A DNA stretch of 16,687 nucleotides from an uncultured Lachnospiraceae bacterium (GTDB lineage Bacteria; Bacillota; Clostridia; Lachnospirales; Lachnospiraceae). Of the stretch, positions 7,695-15,931 are shown piece by piece. Within the stretch, counting starts at the first letter, position 1, and every line of letters begins with the position of its first letter. Below the pieces are notes generated by a model, which worked only from the letters and a program-made list of their open reading frames with translations, was not told the DNA's origin and did no database searches. The stretch is taken from assembly GCA_945827765.1 (NCBI GenBank), contig CALZPS010000006.1:1-16687 (forward strand), given 5' to 3'. The translations under genes and the position numbers were made by a program.

Positions 7695-7724
7695 GCATTT
7701 GTCCGATAAGAAAGAAGGGAAATC

Positions 7725-8516
7725 GTGCATTATGAGTTGTACATAGACGTATTGTTTTTCACAAATTTTATGATGGATTCTCTGTTGCTTTTGGCCGTCA
7801 AAAAAATTCTTGGATGCAGAACAAACAACAGGAGAGTGTTTGCCGGCGCAGCTTTCGGAGCCGCGGCATTGTGTGTAGCGGCGGTTCTTCCGTTTTGGGC
7901 TTTCCTGAAATATTTGTTGCTTTATTTGGCACTTCCTGTTTCAATGCTGGCCTGGAGCCTGAAAATCAAAAAAATAGCAAAACTATTTCAGGCATTTGGC
8001 TTGTTTTATGTTATGGCCTTTTTGTGCGGAGGAATCCAGCTTGGTCTGCGCCCTTACATCAGAACAGCGGGGCTGTTTTTTGCGGTGTCGTTGGCCGCAT
8101 ATTATCTGCTTGTGGGCTGCTGGGGGCAATTGATCAGAATACGAAACAGACAAAAAAATCTTTGTGAAGTACAGATTTGTACATTAAGTGGAGAATATAC
8201 ATTGAAAGCATTGCTGGATACCGGAAACGCATTAACAGATCCGGTGTCTCAAGAACCGGTAAGTGTGATAGGACGGAAAACTGCCAGACAGATTTTGTCG
8301 ATGGAGCCTGCACAGGGAATGCGGTATATTCCTTTTCGGTCAGTGGGCGGTGAGGGCGTACTTGCAATCGTCCGGGTAGAAAAAATGTGTGTGTATTTGC
8401 CGGAGGAACACTGGGTCGTGCGTCCGATCATTGGAATTAGCGGACAAAATATACAAGAACAGGATGAATATCAGATGATTTTAAACCCTGACATCATAGG
8501 AGGAGCAAAGACATGA
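7725..8516 (+). CDS. spoIIGA: Sporulation sigma-E processing peptidase SpoIIGA
   Basis: This membrane aspartic protease removes the pro-sequence of sigma-E in the mother cell after a signal from the forespore (SpoIIR in B. subtilis). The 263-residue protein has five hydrophobic segments, at about residues 5-25, 38-58, 59-78, 85-105 and 112-132. A soluble domain follows with the retropepsin-like active-site motif LLDTGN, catalytic Asp165. The N-terminus [16 protein letters not shown] matches the typical SpoIIGA beginning. Translation starts at a GTG (7725) behind AGAAGGGA. It is somewhat shorter than the Bacillus protein (about 310 residues). The TGA stop overlaps the sigE ATG by four bases, which implies translational coupling of protease and substrate. 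Confidence 0.93.
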   Translation: MHYELYIDVLFFTNFMMDSLLLLAVKKILGCRTNNRRVFAGAAFGAAALCVAAVLPFWAFLKYLLLYLALPVSMLAWSLKIKKIAKLFQAFGLFYVMAFLCGGIQLGLRPYIRTAGLFFAVSLAAYYLLVGCWGQLIRIRNRQKNLCEVQICTLSGEYTLKALLDTGNALTDPVSQEPVSVIGRKTARQILSMEPAQGMRYIPFRSVGGEGVLAIVRVEKMCVYLPEEHWVVRPIIGISGQNIQEQDEYQMILNPDIIGGAKT

Positions 8517-9253
8517 TAGTAAAAGTAGCTGTACCGCAGCAATTTCAGTTAAAAATCATACCGGATTTAAAAAATATGTTTTTTTCCAATCAGCGGGAAA
8601 TTCATTATATCGGAGGCACGGAGGTGCTGCCCGCACCTCTGGATGCAGAAAAAGAAGAGGAAGTCATCAGACGTCTGGGAACGGAGGAAGACGAGGGTGC
8701 AAAACGGCTTTTGATTGAACATAACCTTCGTCTGGTAGTGTACATAGCGAAGACATTTGACAACACAGGAGTGGGAGTGGAGGATTTGATATCGATAGGT
8801 ACGATTGGGCTGATTAAAGCAATCAATACCTTTCAGCCTACAAAAAAAATCAAACTGGCGACTTATGCCTCCCGATGCATTGAAAATGAAATTCTAATGT
8901 ATCTCCGGCGCAATAATAAAACAAAACTGGAGGTGTCAATTGATGAACCTCTTAATGTGGACTGGGATGGAAACGAATTACTTTTATCCGACATTTTAGG
9001 GACGGATGAGGATACAATTTATAAAGATTTAGAATCAGAGGCGGAGCGGAAAGTGTTGATGAAAGCGATAAATAAACTATCAAGCCGGGAAAAACTGATT
9101 ATCCGTATGCGGTTCGGGCTTGACAGTCCGGGCGGGGAGGAGAAAACACAAAAAGAAGTGGCAGATTTTCTGGGGATATCTCAGTCTTACATTTCCCGTC
9201 TGGAGAAAAAAATCATGCAGCGTCTGAAACGTGAAATTGTTCGCTATGAATAG
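8513..9253 (+). CDS. sigE: RNA polymerase sporulation sigma factor pro-sigma-E
   Basis: This is the early mother-cell sigma factor, made as an inactive pro-protein. The 246-residue protein contains [33 protein letters not shown] (region 2.1-2.2) and [24 protein letters not shown] (regions 2.3-2.4). Region 4 has [23 protein letters not shown]. The pro-sequence is about 30 residues. By comparison with B. subtilis (recalled), cleavage would fall close to IHYIGGTE at residues 29-36. The pro-sequence itself ([23 protein letters not shown]) has little resemblance to the Bacillus one. The ATG lies in a 4-base overlap with spoIIGA behind AGGAGGA (8500-8506). The gap to sigG holds no clear terminator, so read-through into sigG is likely. 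Confidence 0.97.
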   Translation: MIVKVAVPQQFQLKIIPDLKNMFFSNQREIHYIGGTEVLPAPLDAEKEEEVIRRLGTEEDEGAKRLLIEHNLRLVVYIAKTFDNTGVGVEDLISIGTIGLIKAINTFQPTKKIKLATYASRCIENEILMYLRRNNKTKLEVSIDEPLNVDWDGNELLLSDILGTDEDTIYKDLESEAERKVLMKAINKLSSREKLIIRMRFGLDSPGGEEKTQKEVADFLGISQSYISRLEKKIMQRLKREIVRYE

Positions 9254-9320
9254 TGTCAAGGGCTAAAAGTTTTTTTATTTTCTGCCGGAATGGAATAACA
9301 GAAACGGATAATGAGAAGAA

Positions 9321-9359
9321 TTCCTACTAGTAAACAAAACTTATGAAGCTGGTAGGAGG
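9321..9359 (+). promoter_or_regulatory. sigG leader hairpin covering the Shine-Dalgarno sequence
   Basis: TCCTACTAG (9322-9330) pairs with CTGGTAGGA (9349-9357), giving nine base pairs with one U-G wobble. A further wobble pair is possible at 9321/9358. The loop is 18 bases (9331-9348). The right arm contains most of the GGAGG (9355-9359) that serves the sigG ATG at 9370, so the folded RNA should hinder ribosome binding. Confidence 0.6.
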
Positions 9360-9369
9360 ATACAAGACT

Positions 9370-10155
9370 ATGACTCTGAATAAAGTAGAAATATGTGGTG
9401 TGAATACAGCAAAGCTTCCGCTCCTGAGCGAACAGGAGAAGGAGGCTTTGTTTGTGCGGATCAAAGCGGGGGATGAAGAGGCAAGAGAACGTTATATCAA
9501 AGGCAATCTGAGGCTGGTTTTAAGTGTGATCAAGCGGTTTGGCAGCAGCAGTGAGAATGCGGATGACTTATTTCAGATTGGTTGTGTGGGGCTGATGAAG
9601 GCCGTGGATAACTTCGACCCGGAGAGAGAAGTAAAATTTTCTACTTATGCTGTGCCGATGATTATCGGGGAAATCAGACGGTATTTGAGGGATAACAGCA
9701 GTTCCATCCGAGTGAGCAGATCACTTCGAGACACTGCATATAAGGCGATTTATGCCAAAGAAAATTATGTGAAAAAGTATATGAAGGAGCCGACCGTTCA
9801 GGAAATTGCCCGGGAAATCGGAATCTCCAAGGAAGATGTGGTATTCGCACTTGATGCGATTCAGAGCCCCATGAGCCTGTATGAGCCGGTGTACAGTGAT
9901 GCAGGTGATACTCTGTATGTGATGGATCAGGTCAGCGATAAAAAAAGCCGGGAAGAGAACTGGGTGGAAGAATTATCTCTGGAGGCAGCGATGGAGCGCT
10001 TGAATGAGAGAGAACGATATATCATCCGTCTGCGTTTTTTTGAAGGAAAGACACAGATGGAAGTGGCGGAAGAAATACAGATTTCACAGGCTCAGGTCAG
10101 CCGTCTGGAGAAGAATGCCCTGAAAGTCATGAAACAGTATTTGGTGGGGGAATAA
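9370..10155 (+). CDS. sigG: RNA polymerase sporulation sigma factor sigma-G
   Basis: This late forespore sigma factor directs genes for spore DNA protection and germination. The 261-residue protein begins MTLNKVEICGVNTAKLPLL, matching the B. subtilis SigG start (recalled). It contains NLRLVLSVIKRF and DDLFQIGCVGLMKAVDNFD (region 2), then VKFSTYAVPMIIGEIRRYLRD (2.4). VSRSLRDTAYKA marks region 3, and region 4 has TQMEVAEEIQISQAQVSRLEK. I chose the ATG at 9370 because GGAGG (9355-9359) lies 10 bases upstream and the conserved N-terminus starts there. An in-frame ATG at 9343 would add nine residues, has no ribosome-binding site and sits in the hairpin loop. A forespore-specific promoter was not recognisable in the 116-base leader. 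Confidence 0.96.
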   Translation: MTLNKVEICGVNTAKLPLLSEQEKEALFVRIKAGDEEARERYIKGNLRLVLSVIKRFGSSSENADDLFQIGCVGLMKAVDNFDPEREVKFSTYAVPMIIGEIRRYLRDNSSSIRVSRSLRDTAYKAIYAKENYVKKYMKEPTVQEIAREIGISKEDVVFALDAIQSPMSLYEPVYSDAGDTLYVMDQVSDKKSREENWVEELSLEAAMERLNERERYIIRLRFFEGKTQMEVAEEIQISQAQVSRLEKNALKVMKQYLVGE

Positions 10156-10156
10156 G

Positions 10157-10195
10157 GTTGCATTTCACATTCACGCCGGCGTGTGGATATGTAAC
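10157..10195. repeat. Imperfect inverted repeat downstream of sigG
   Basis: The left arm GTTGCATTTCACA (10157-10169) pairs with the right arm ending in ATATGTAAC (10182-10195), with one mismatch, one bulge and one wobble. The apex holds the perfect palindrome CACGCCGGCGTG (10172-10183). No T-run follows, so it is not a standard terminator. It could act as a weak 3' structure for the sigG mRNA. Confidence 0.4.
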
Positions 10196-10229
10196 GGAAT
10201 AAGTTCAGCACAAAAAATAAAATTTTATA

Positions 10230-10258
10230 TTGAAATTTTGTAGTCTTCATACTATGAT
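10230..10258 (+). promoter_or_regulatory. Sigma-A promoter for the HAD phosphatase gene
   Basis: TTGAAA (10230-10235), a 17-base spacer and TATGAT (10253-10258) match consensus at five of six positions in each hexamer. The predicted start, near 10265, leaves a leader of about 37 bases before the ATG at 10302. It makes the phosphatase unit independent of the sporulation genes upstream. Confidence 0.7.
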
Positions 10259-10301
10259 AATCTTACCAGAATGCAACGGAGTGAAGAAGGGAAGAGACAA
10301 C

Positions 10302-10958
10302 ATGTATAAGGTGTGTATATTTGACTTGGATGGAACATTGACGGACACGCTGGATTCGCTGCTCTTTTCTGTGAATGAGACGTTAAAAGAGATGCAGCTT
10401 TCGCCAATCAGCAGAGAAGAGTGTCGCTGTTTCGTGGGAAATGGTGCACGTATCCTGATTGAAAAAGCTCTGCTGGCGGCGGGAGAGCGTACTTTGGAGA
10501 GACTGGATGAGGCGATGCAGATATATGGACGTATATTTGATGCCAATTGCACATATCATGTAGTACCTTATGACGGAATCACAGAGATGCTGGCATCACT
10601 GAGAGAGGAAGGAATAAAGCTGGCAGTGCTCTCTAACAAGCCGCATAGGCAGACTGTACATGTTGTGGAAGAGATTTTCGGAAATCATACCTTTGCGTGG
10701 ATTCAGGGACAGCAGGAAGGAATTCCGCGCAAACCTGATCCGACTGTTGCGCTGCAGATTGCAGAGAGGTTGGGAGCAAAGCCGCACGAGTCTGTCTATA
10801 TTGGAGACTCCGAGGTGGATATTGCGACAGGAACAGCCGCACATATGAAAACGATAGGGGTTACATGGGGATTTCGTACGTGCGAGGTTCTACGGGATGC
10901 CGGAGCAGAAGTGACTGCCGGCTCACCGGAAGAAATAATGAAACTGATAAAGGGGTAA
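10302..10958 (+). CDS. HAD-family phosphatase (phosphoglycolate phosphatase-like)
   Basis: This 218-residue cytoplasmic HAD hydrolase has all four motifs: DLDGT with nucleophile Asp8 and Asp10, VLSNKPH (Ser/Asn), the lysine in KPDP, and GDSEVDI. The helical cap between motifs I and II is the C1 type seen in phosphoglycolate phosphatase (Gph) and pyrophosphatase PpaX. The substrate cannot be told from sequence. Detoxifying 2-phosphoglycolate or hydrolysing another small phosphoester is likely. The ATG at 10302 starts directly at the conserved MYKVCIFDLDGTL. An in-frame TTG at 10230 falls in the -35 promoter element and is rejected. The stop codon TAA is part of the ribosome-binding site of the next gene, so the two are co-transcribed. 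Confidence 0.9.
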   Translation: MYKVCIFDLDGTLTDTLDSLLFSVNETLKEMQLSPISREECRCFVGNGARILIEKALLAAGERTLERLDEAMQIYGRIFDANCTYHVVPYDGITEMLASLREEGIKLAVLSNKPHRQTVHVVEEIFGNHTFAWIQGQQEGIPRKPDPTVALQIAERLGAKPHESVYIGDSEVDIATGTAAHMKTIGVTWGFRTCEVLRDAGAEVTAGSPEEIMKLIKG

Positions 10959-10972
10959 GGAGGTTCGATGTG

Positions 10973-11236
10973 ATGAACGAATACAGTGAGGAGTGTCTGT
11001 TGACTTTCTTAAAGAAACAGTCTCAATTATTTGATGAGCCGGTTGCGGAGACAATGGAAGAAGCGGAATCGTTTCTGGAGGACTGCATGGCAGTTGTGGT
11101 GGATTCACTGGAGGAAGTGAAAGAGTATTTTGAAGAAAACGGCGTGGATGTAAGCGGGTTGAGCTATGATGAGCTGGAGGAGCAAAGAGAAGTGTTTGCC
11201 CTCCCGGACGGACAGTACCTGATAGTGGAAGGATGA
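10973..11236 (+). CDS. Small acidic protein of unknown function
   Basis: This 87-residue protein is very acidic, with about 25 Asp or Glu against four Lys or Arg. It has no signal peptide or membrane helix. I do not recognise a named domain. The pattern is an N-terminal helix (ECLLTFLKKQSQLF), an acidic helical middle (EEAESFLEDCMAVVVDSLEEVKEYFEE) and a short beta-like end (REVFALPDGQYLIVEG). The final motif is the sort of well-ordered ending seen in real proteins, so I regard the gene as genuine. TAAGGAGG (10956-10963) lies nine bases before the ATG and includes the stop codon of the phosphatase gene. Reading the frame further upstream (from 10865) would overlap the phosphatase gene and add a non-protein-like sequence. 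It probably shares the phosphatase promoter and ends at the terminator at 11305. Confidence 0.75.
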   Translation: MNEYSEECLLTFLKKQSQLFDEPVAETMEEAESFLEDCMAVVVDSLEEVKEYFEENGVDVSGLSYDELEEQREVFALPDGQYLIVEG

Positions 11237-11304
11237 TGTTGTGCGGGCGGGATGAGACTGTGAAGCAGAATTGAAAATGTTCCCCCTGAACAATGAGCCG
11301 ATTA

Positions 11305-11337
11305 AAAAAGCCGCAGCTTACTGAACTGCGGCTTTTT
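11305..11337. terminator. Bidirectional terminator between convergent genes
   Basis: AAAAAGCCGCAG (11305-11316) and CTGCGGCTTTTT (11326-11337) form a perfect 12-base-pair stem with a nine-base loop. It has a T-run at the end on the plus strand and an A-run, read as T-run, for the minus strand. It terminates the phosphatase and small-protein unit, and also the minus-strand gene whose stop codon (11318-11320) lies in the loop. Confidence 0.93.
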
Positions 11338-11755
11338 CTACTGCTTGTGAAATGGCATCCAGAATAATCCTGGAAGTATAAGGAGATTCGTCGGAGAGTG
11401 TAATATCTTCCAGCGACTGCGTTTCATAAATCTGTACGGCAATATCTTCGATAGCGGGCTGAACCAGAGGAAACATGGTAGTGACGCTTTCATCAAGGTT
11501 GGAAAAACGGATGGAATTGATACGGGATTCATCCACGGTGACTTCCACTTCGAGGTTTGTATTGTTGAGTGACAGTGTGGAAGTATAAATTCCGGGGGTG
11601 TATTTTTTTGAGGTTTCGTTTGGCTTTTCCGAATTCTTGTCAGACCCAAACATCACAGCCAGCAGCAAGATTAGGACGAGGGCAAGACCGAGAAAAATAG
11701 CAGTATATATGATTTCTTTCATATGAAGCACGACGATTTTTGTTTTGGAACTCAT
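11318..11755 (-). CDS. Membrane-anchored FMN-bind-like domain protein
   Basis: This 145-residue protein has one N-terminal membrane helix at about residues 15-36 (IIYTAIFLGLALVLILLLAVMF). A short Ser/Lys/Asn linker leads to an extracytoplasmic domain starting at YTPGIYTSTLSL. The domain follows the layout of FMN_bind domains (NqrC/RnfG type): strands with a regular VTVDESRINSIRF segment, then QSLEDITLSDESPYTSRIILDAISQAVEKA. In that layout the last part corresponds to vSGATyTSxailxAvxqAl, but the GAT flavinylation motif is absent, so covalent FMN is not expected. The function is unknown. The start at 11755 has AGGGAGA upstream on the minus strand; an internal Met12 is the alternative. It is the only minus-strand gene in the window. 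Confidence 0.75.
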   Translation of the reverse strand: MSSKTKIVVLHMKEIIYTAIFLGLALVLILLLAVMFGSDKNSEKPNETSKKYTPGIYTSTLSLNNTNLEVEVTVDESRINSIRFSNLDESVTTMFPLVQPAIEDIAVQIYETQSLEDITLSDESPYTSRIILDAISQAVEKAAVQ

Positions 11756-11853
11756 AGAATTCTCCCTGTATTATTTTTTTACTATTTTATGTAAATCTGA
11801 TGGGAAATATTACATTTGACGGGCAACTCGCATGGTAAAGGAGAGGTATAAAG

Positions 11854-12441
11854 ATGTTTATAATAGTCGGCTTGGGAAATCCCACGAAAGAGTACGAGGG
11901 AACCAGGCATAATGTTGGATTTGAAGTGATAGACAGAATCGCAGAAAAATATAATATAGATGTGGCAGTAAAGAAACACAGGGCTCTGGTCGGAAAAGGA
12001 ATGATTGGCGGGGAGAAGGTGATTCTGGCAAAACCGCAGACGTTTATGAATCTGAGTGGAGAAAGTGTGCGAAGTCTGTTGGATTTTTATAAGGTGGATG
12101 AGACGACAGAATTGCTGATCATATATGACGACGTAAGTCTTGCTCCCGGGCAGCTCCGAATCCGGGCGAAGGGCAGTGCCGGCGGACATAACGGTATCAA
12201 GAGCATTATCGCCCATGTGGGGGGACAGGTGTTTCCGAGAATCAAGATTGGAGTGGGAGAGAAACCTCCGAAAATGGATCTGGCCGATTATGTGCTGGGA
12301 CATTTTTCAAAAGCGGAGAAAGAACAGATGGAAGAGGGATACATGGCGGCAGTGGGAGCAGTGGAGCGTATTGTCTCAGGGGAACTTCAAACGGCCATGA
12401 ATGAATATAATCGAAAAAAGAAGGATGAGCAGGCAAAGTGA
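11854..12441 (+). CDS. pth: Peptidyl-tRNA hydrolase
   Basis: This enzyme frees tRNA from peptidyl-tRNAs that drop off the ribosome. The 195-residue protein has the family motifs GLGNP followed by YEGTRHNVGF with catalytic His19. It also has KPQTFMNLSGESV (Asn66), YDDVSLAPGQLRIRAKGSAGGHNGIKSI with Asp92 and Asn113, and PRIKIGVGEKP. The length is normal. The ATG at 11854 follows AAAGGAGAGG (11838-11847). The stop codon overlaps the mfd GTG start by four bases. The pth-mfd pairing is common in Firmicutes. I found no convincing promoter in the 98-base gap to the divergent gene. Confidence 0.98.
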   Translation: MFIIVGLGNPTKEYEGTRHNVGFEVIDRIAEKYNIDVAVKKHRALVGKGMIGGEKVILAKPQTFMNLSGESVRSLLDFYKVDETTELLIIYDDVSLAPGQLRIRAKGSAGGHNGIKSIIAHVGGQVFPRIKIGVGEKPPKMDLADYVLGHFSKAEKEQMEEGYMAAVGAVERIVSGELQTAMNEYNRKKKDEQAK

Positions 12442-15400
12442 AAGCATTGTTGGCACCGCTTAAAGAATTGGCGGATTTCGGGGAAATAAAAAGAGAACAG
12501 ACGAAAGCGACGGGACTGATACAGATTGCGGGGTGTGTTGCATCTCAAAAGACCCATTTCATATGTGCATTGGGGGAAGATTCCCGATATCGGCTCATCG
12601 TATATTCCGGTGACGAAAAAGCAAAACAGGCATGGGAAGAAATGCGTTTTCTGGAGGAAAACGTGTTTTATTATCCTGCTAAAGATTTGCTTTTTTATCA
12701 TGCGGATATCAAAGGTTATTATCTGAAGAGCCAGAGGATGGAAGTGGTGCGTGCGCTGCTTTCCCCGGAAGAGGCACTCGGACAAGAGGATAAGGAAAGT
12801 TCCGGGATGACCGTCATCACAACGGTGGATGCTTTTCTGGATGGATTAGAACCCCTTTCCGAGATTGAAAAAAGACGGATTTTTCTGGAGACCGGGGAAA
12901 ATGTGGATTTTATGGTACTTCAAAAGGGACTTGCCGATATCGGATATGTGAGGGAAGAACAGGTAGAAGGTCCGGGACAGTTTGCCGTGAGAGGCGGGAT
13001 TATGGATATATTCCCGCTGACCGGGGAAGTGCCTGTGCGTATCGAACTTTGGGGAGATGAGATCGATTCCATCCGTACATTTGATGTCGAGAGCCAGCGT
13101 TCCATAGAGAATATGCAGCAAATCATGATTTATCCGGCAGAAGAGTCTGTGGGAAATACGAAAGAAACAGTTTCTTTTTTGGACTATTTTCCACAGAGGG
13201 AATGCATCCTGTATTTGGATGAACCGGTGCATCTGGCAGAACGTTTGAAGGAAGTCGAAGAAGAATATAAAACCAGTCTGGAAGGACGCAGGGATGCCGG
13301 CATATTAAAGGCAGAGGAACCTGTGGTGTTTTCGGCGGATACAGTTCTGGCTAAAATCAATTCCTGCTATGCAGTTGGATTTACTACATTGGAAAATAAA
13401 TGTAAAGGGTTTATGCTGCGAAAGACTTATAGTATTCAGACACAAGGGGTGAACCCATACAATAACAGCTTTGAGATGCTGACAAGGGATTTAAAACGTC
13501 TGAAACGAAACGGATATCGTGTTGTGCTGCTATCAGGGTCGCGCACGAGGGCAAAACGTCTGGCGGAAGATTTGCGGGATTATGATTTGAGCAGTTTTTA
13601 CAGCGAAGACATGGAGCGGGAAGTGCAGCCGGGTGAAATATTGGCGGCGTATGGGCATGTTGCAGAAGGTTATGAGTATCCGATGTTGAAATTCATGGTG
13701 ATTTCCGAGTCGGATATTTTCGGGCGCAGAAAGAAAAAGAAAAGACGCAGAAGAGCCTATGACGGACAAAAGATACAGGATTTTGCAGAACTGAGAGTAG
13801 GCGATTATGTCGTCCATGAAAATCATGGACTGGGCGTCTATGAGGGAATCGAAAAAATTCAGGTAGACAAAGTGACGAAGGATTATATGAAAATACGTTA
13901 TGCGGACAGCGGAGTTTTGTATATCCTTGCGACACAGTTGGATTTGATTCAGAAATATGCCGGAGCCGATGCCAGAAAGCCAAAACTGAATAAACTGGGA
14001 ACAAGCCAGTGGACAAAGACCAAGAGTCAGGTCAAAAGTGCCGTTCAGCTCGTGGCGAAGGATTTGGTAAAGCTCTATGCGGCAAGGCAGAGCCTGGAAG
14101 GCTATGCGTATGAGCCGGATACAGTGTGGCAGAAGGAATTTGAGGAAATGTTTCCGTTTGAGGAAACGGAAGACCAGATTCAGGCAATCGAGGATACAAA
14201 ACGGGACATGGAGAGTACAAAAATCATGGACCGTCTGATTTGCGGGGATGTGGGATACGGCAAGACGGAAATTGCCATCCGGGCAGCTTTCAAGGCAGTT
14301 CAGGAAGGAAAACAGGTTGTGTATCTGGTTCCGACCACAATTCTGGCGCAGCAGCATTATAATACGTTTGTTCAGAGAATGAAGGATTTTCCTGTGCGTG
14401 TGGATTTACTATGCCGTTTCCGTACCTCGGCACAGCAAAAGAAAACGACGGAGGATTTGCAAAAAGGTTTGGTCGATATCGTAATCGGAACTCATCGGGT
14501 GTTGTCAAAAGATGTTGTGTTTAAGGATTTGGGGCTGTTGATCATTGATGAAGAGCAGCGCTTTGGTGTTGCCCACAAAGAGAAAATCAAGAAACTGCGG
14601 GAAAATGTGGATGTACTGACACTGACTGCGACTCCGATTCCGCGAACGCTTCATATGAGTCTGATCGGAATACGTGATATGAGTGTACTTGAGGAAGCAC
14701 CGATGGATCGTATGCCAATTCAGACCTATGTGATGGAATATAATGAGGAGATGGTAAGAGAAGCCATCGAACGAGAAATTTCCCGCGGCGGACAGGTTTA
14801 TTATGTGTACAACAGGGTATATGATATCGCGGATGTGGCGGGGCGTGTACAGAAACTGGTGCCGGAGGCAAATGTATCCTTTGCACACGGACAGATGAAT
14901 GAGAGACAGTTGGAAAACATCATGTATGATTTTATTAACGGAGACATTGATGTGTTGGTGTCCACGACGATCATTGAGACGGGACTGGACATTTCCAATG
15001 CCAATACGATGATAATCCATGATGCGGACCAGATGGGGCTGGCTCAGCTTTATCAGCTGCGCGGACGTGTGGGTCGTTCCAACCGTATGGCGTATGCGTT
15101 TCTTTTGTACCGCCGCGACAAACTCCTCAAGGAGGTGGCAGAAAAGCGGCTGGCGGCAATCAGGGAGTTTACGGATCTTGGTTCCGGTTTTAAGATTGCC
15201 ATGCGGGACTTGGAAATCCGGGGAGCAGGAAATCTCCTGGGGGCAGAGCAGCATGGTCATATGGCTGCAGTGGGATATGATTTATACTGTAAGATGCTGG
15301 GGGAAGCGGTGAAACAGGAAAAGGGCGAGCTTTTTGAGGAACCTTTTACTACATCCATAGATTTGAATCTGGATGCATATATACCGCAGTCTTATATCCC

Positions 15401-15809
15401 CAATGAGTATCAGAAACTGGATGTTTATAAGCGTATTGCGTCCATTGAAAATGCAGAAGAAATGGATGATATGGTGGAAGAACTTATCGACCGCTTTGGA
15501 GATATTCCAAAGAAAGTACAGCAGCTTTTGCACATCGCTGCTCTCAAAGGTCTGGCGCACGAGGTTTATGTGACCAATATTGAGCAAAAAGACGGACAGT
15601 TGAAATTGACGATGTTTGAAAAGGCCAAGGTGAAACCGGATAAGATACCTCCTTTAATTACAAAGTATCGTGGCGCACTTGTGTTTAAAGCGGAGAATCC
15701 TCCGTATTTTCTGTATCAGAAAAAGGGAAAAAGCGGAAAAGAGAAAGATAATGCGGTATTGGAAGTTGTGAAAATGTTGTTAAATGATATAAAAAGCTTG
15801 TTAGATTGA
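12438..15809 (+). CDS. mfd: Transcription-repair coupling factor Mfd
   Basis: This ATP-driven translocase removes RNA polymerase stalled at DNA damage and recruits UvrA. The 1123-residue protein has an N-terminal UvrB-like module. The RNA-polymerase interacting domain starts near residue 450 ([21 protein letters not shown]) after a basic linker ([10 protein letters not shown]). The SF2 motor has Walker A GDVGYGKT (603-610), the DEEQ box (704-707), the [13 protein letters not shown] motif, [13 protein letters not shown] and [11 protein letters not shown] (RGRVGR at 875-880). The C-terminal TRCF domain contains [17 protein letters not shown]. It is slightly shorter than the B. subtilis protein, without missing domains. 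The GTG start overlaps the pth stop, so translation is coupled, and no in-frame ATG lies near the conserved start. Confidence 0.98.
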   Translation: MKALLAPLKELADFGEIKREQTKATGLIQIAGCVASQKTHFICALGEDSRYRLIVYSGDEKAKQAWEEMRFLEENVFYYPAKDLLFYHADIKGYYLKSQRMEVVRALLSPEEALGQEDKESSGMTVITTVDAFLDGLEPLSEIEKRRIFLETGENVDFMVLQKGLADIGYVREEQVEGPGQFAVRGGIMDIFPLTGEVPVRIELWGDEIDSIRTFDVESQRSIENMQQIMIYPAEESVGNTKETVSFLDYFPQRECILYLDEPVHLAERLKEVEEEYKTSLEGRRDAGILKAEEPVVFSADTVLAKINSCYAVGFTTLENKCKGFMLRKTYSIQTQGVNPYNNSFEMLTRDLKRLKRNGYRVVLLSGSRTRAKRLAEDLRDYDLSSFYSEDMEREVQPGEILAAYGHVAEGYEYPMLKFMVISESDIFGRRKKKKRRRRAYDGQKIQDFAELRVGDYVVHENHGLGVYEGIEKIQVDKVTKDYMKIRYADSGVLYILATQLDLIQKYAGADARKPKLNKLGTSQWTKTKSQVKSAVQLVAKDLVKLYAARQSLEGYAYEPDTVWQKEFEEMFPFEETEDQIQAIEDTKRDMESTKIMDRLICGDVGYGKTEIAIRAAFKAVQEGKQVVYLVPTTILAQQHYNTFVQRMKDFPVRVDLLCRFRTSAQQKKTTEDLQKGLVDIVIGTHRVLSKDVVFKDLGLLIIDEEQRFGVAHKEKIKKLRENVDVLTLTATPIPRTLHMSLIGIRDMSVLEEAPMDRMPIQTYVMEYNEEMVREAIEREISRGGQVYYVYNRVYDIADVAGRVQKLVPEANVSFAHGQMNERQLENIMYDFINGDIDVLVSTTIIETGLDISNANTMIIHDADQMGLAQLYQLRGRVGRSNRMAYAFLLYRRDKLLKEVAEKRLAAIREFTDLGSGFKIAMRDLEIRGAGNLLGAEQHGHMAAVGYDLYCKMLGEAVKQEKGELFEEPFTTSIDLNLDAYIPQSYIPNEYQKLDVYKRIASIENAEEMDDMVEELIDRFGDIPKKVQQLLHIAALKGLAHEVYVTNIEQKDGQLKLTMFEKAKVKPDKIPPLITKYRGALVFKAENPPYFLYQKKGKSGKEKDNAVLEVVKMLLNDIKSLLD

Positions 15810-15826
15810 GAAAAAGAGTTTATACT
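15798..15826 (+). promoter_or_regulatory. Promoter for the PrsA-like gene, overlapping the mfd 3' end
   Basis: TTGTTA (15798-15803), a 17-base spacer and TATACT (15821-15826) form a plausible sigma-A promoter whose -35 lies in the last codons of mfd. Its transcript would have a leader of about 100 bases before the ATG at 15932. Confidence 0.5.
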
Positions 15827-15931
15827 GATGGAGTTAAGGTTATGATGGACAATGGCAGCCGGTCAGTCTTGTGCACGCAGGCCGGATGTCTGTGCATCGT
15901 AGCGATTCAGAAGATACGCAGGAGGCAAGTT

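Noticed and set aside
9288..9313. Sigma-F or sigma-G promoter (GAATG followed by GGATAATG) before sigG
   Set aside because: The spacing is about three bases too short for the recalled consensus, and the -10 match is partial.
9343..9369. sigG start at the upstream ATG
   Set aside because: There is no ribosome-binding site before it. The added residues are not part of the conserved SigG N-terminus, which begins at the ATG at 9370.
11768..11795. Minus-strand promoter TTTACA-16-TAATAC for the FMN-bind-like gene
   Set aside because: The -10 matches consensus at only three of six positions in an AT-rich stretch, so it is too weak to list.
13533..15260. Long minus-strand reading frames opposite mfd
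   Set aside because: These are antisense shadows with low-complexity Cys/His/Phe-rich translations and no motif or ribosome-binding site.
15842..15931. 30-codon N-terminal extension of the PrsA-like gene
   Set aside because: The frame is open, but the extension would hide the lipoprotein signal peptide. The strong AGGAGG serves the ATG at 15932.
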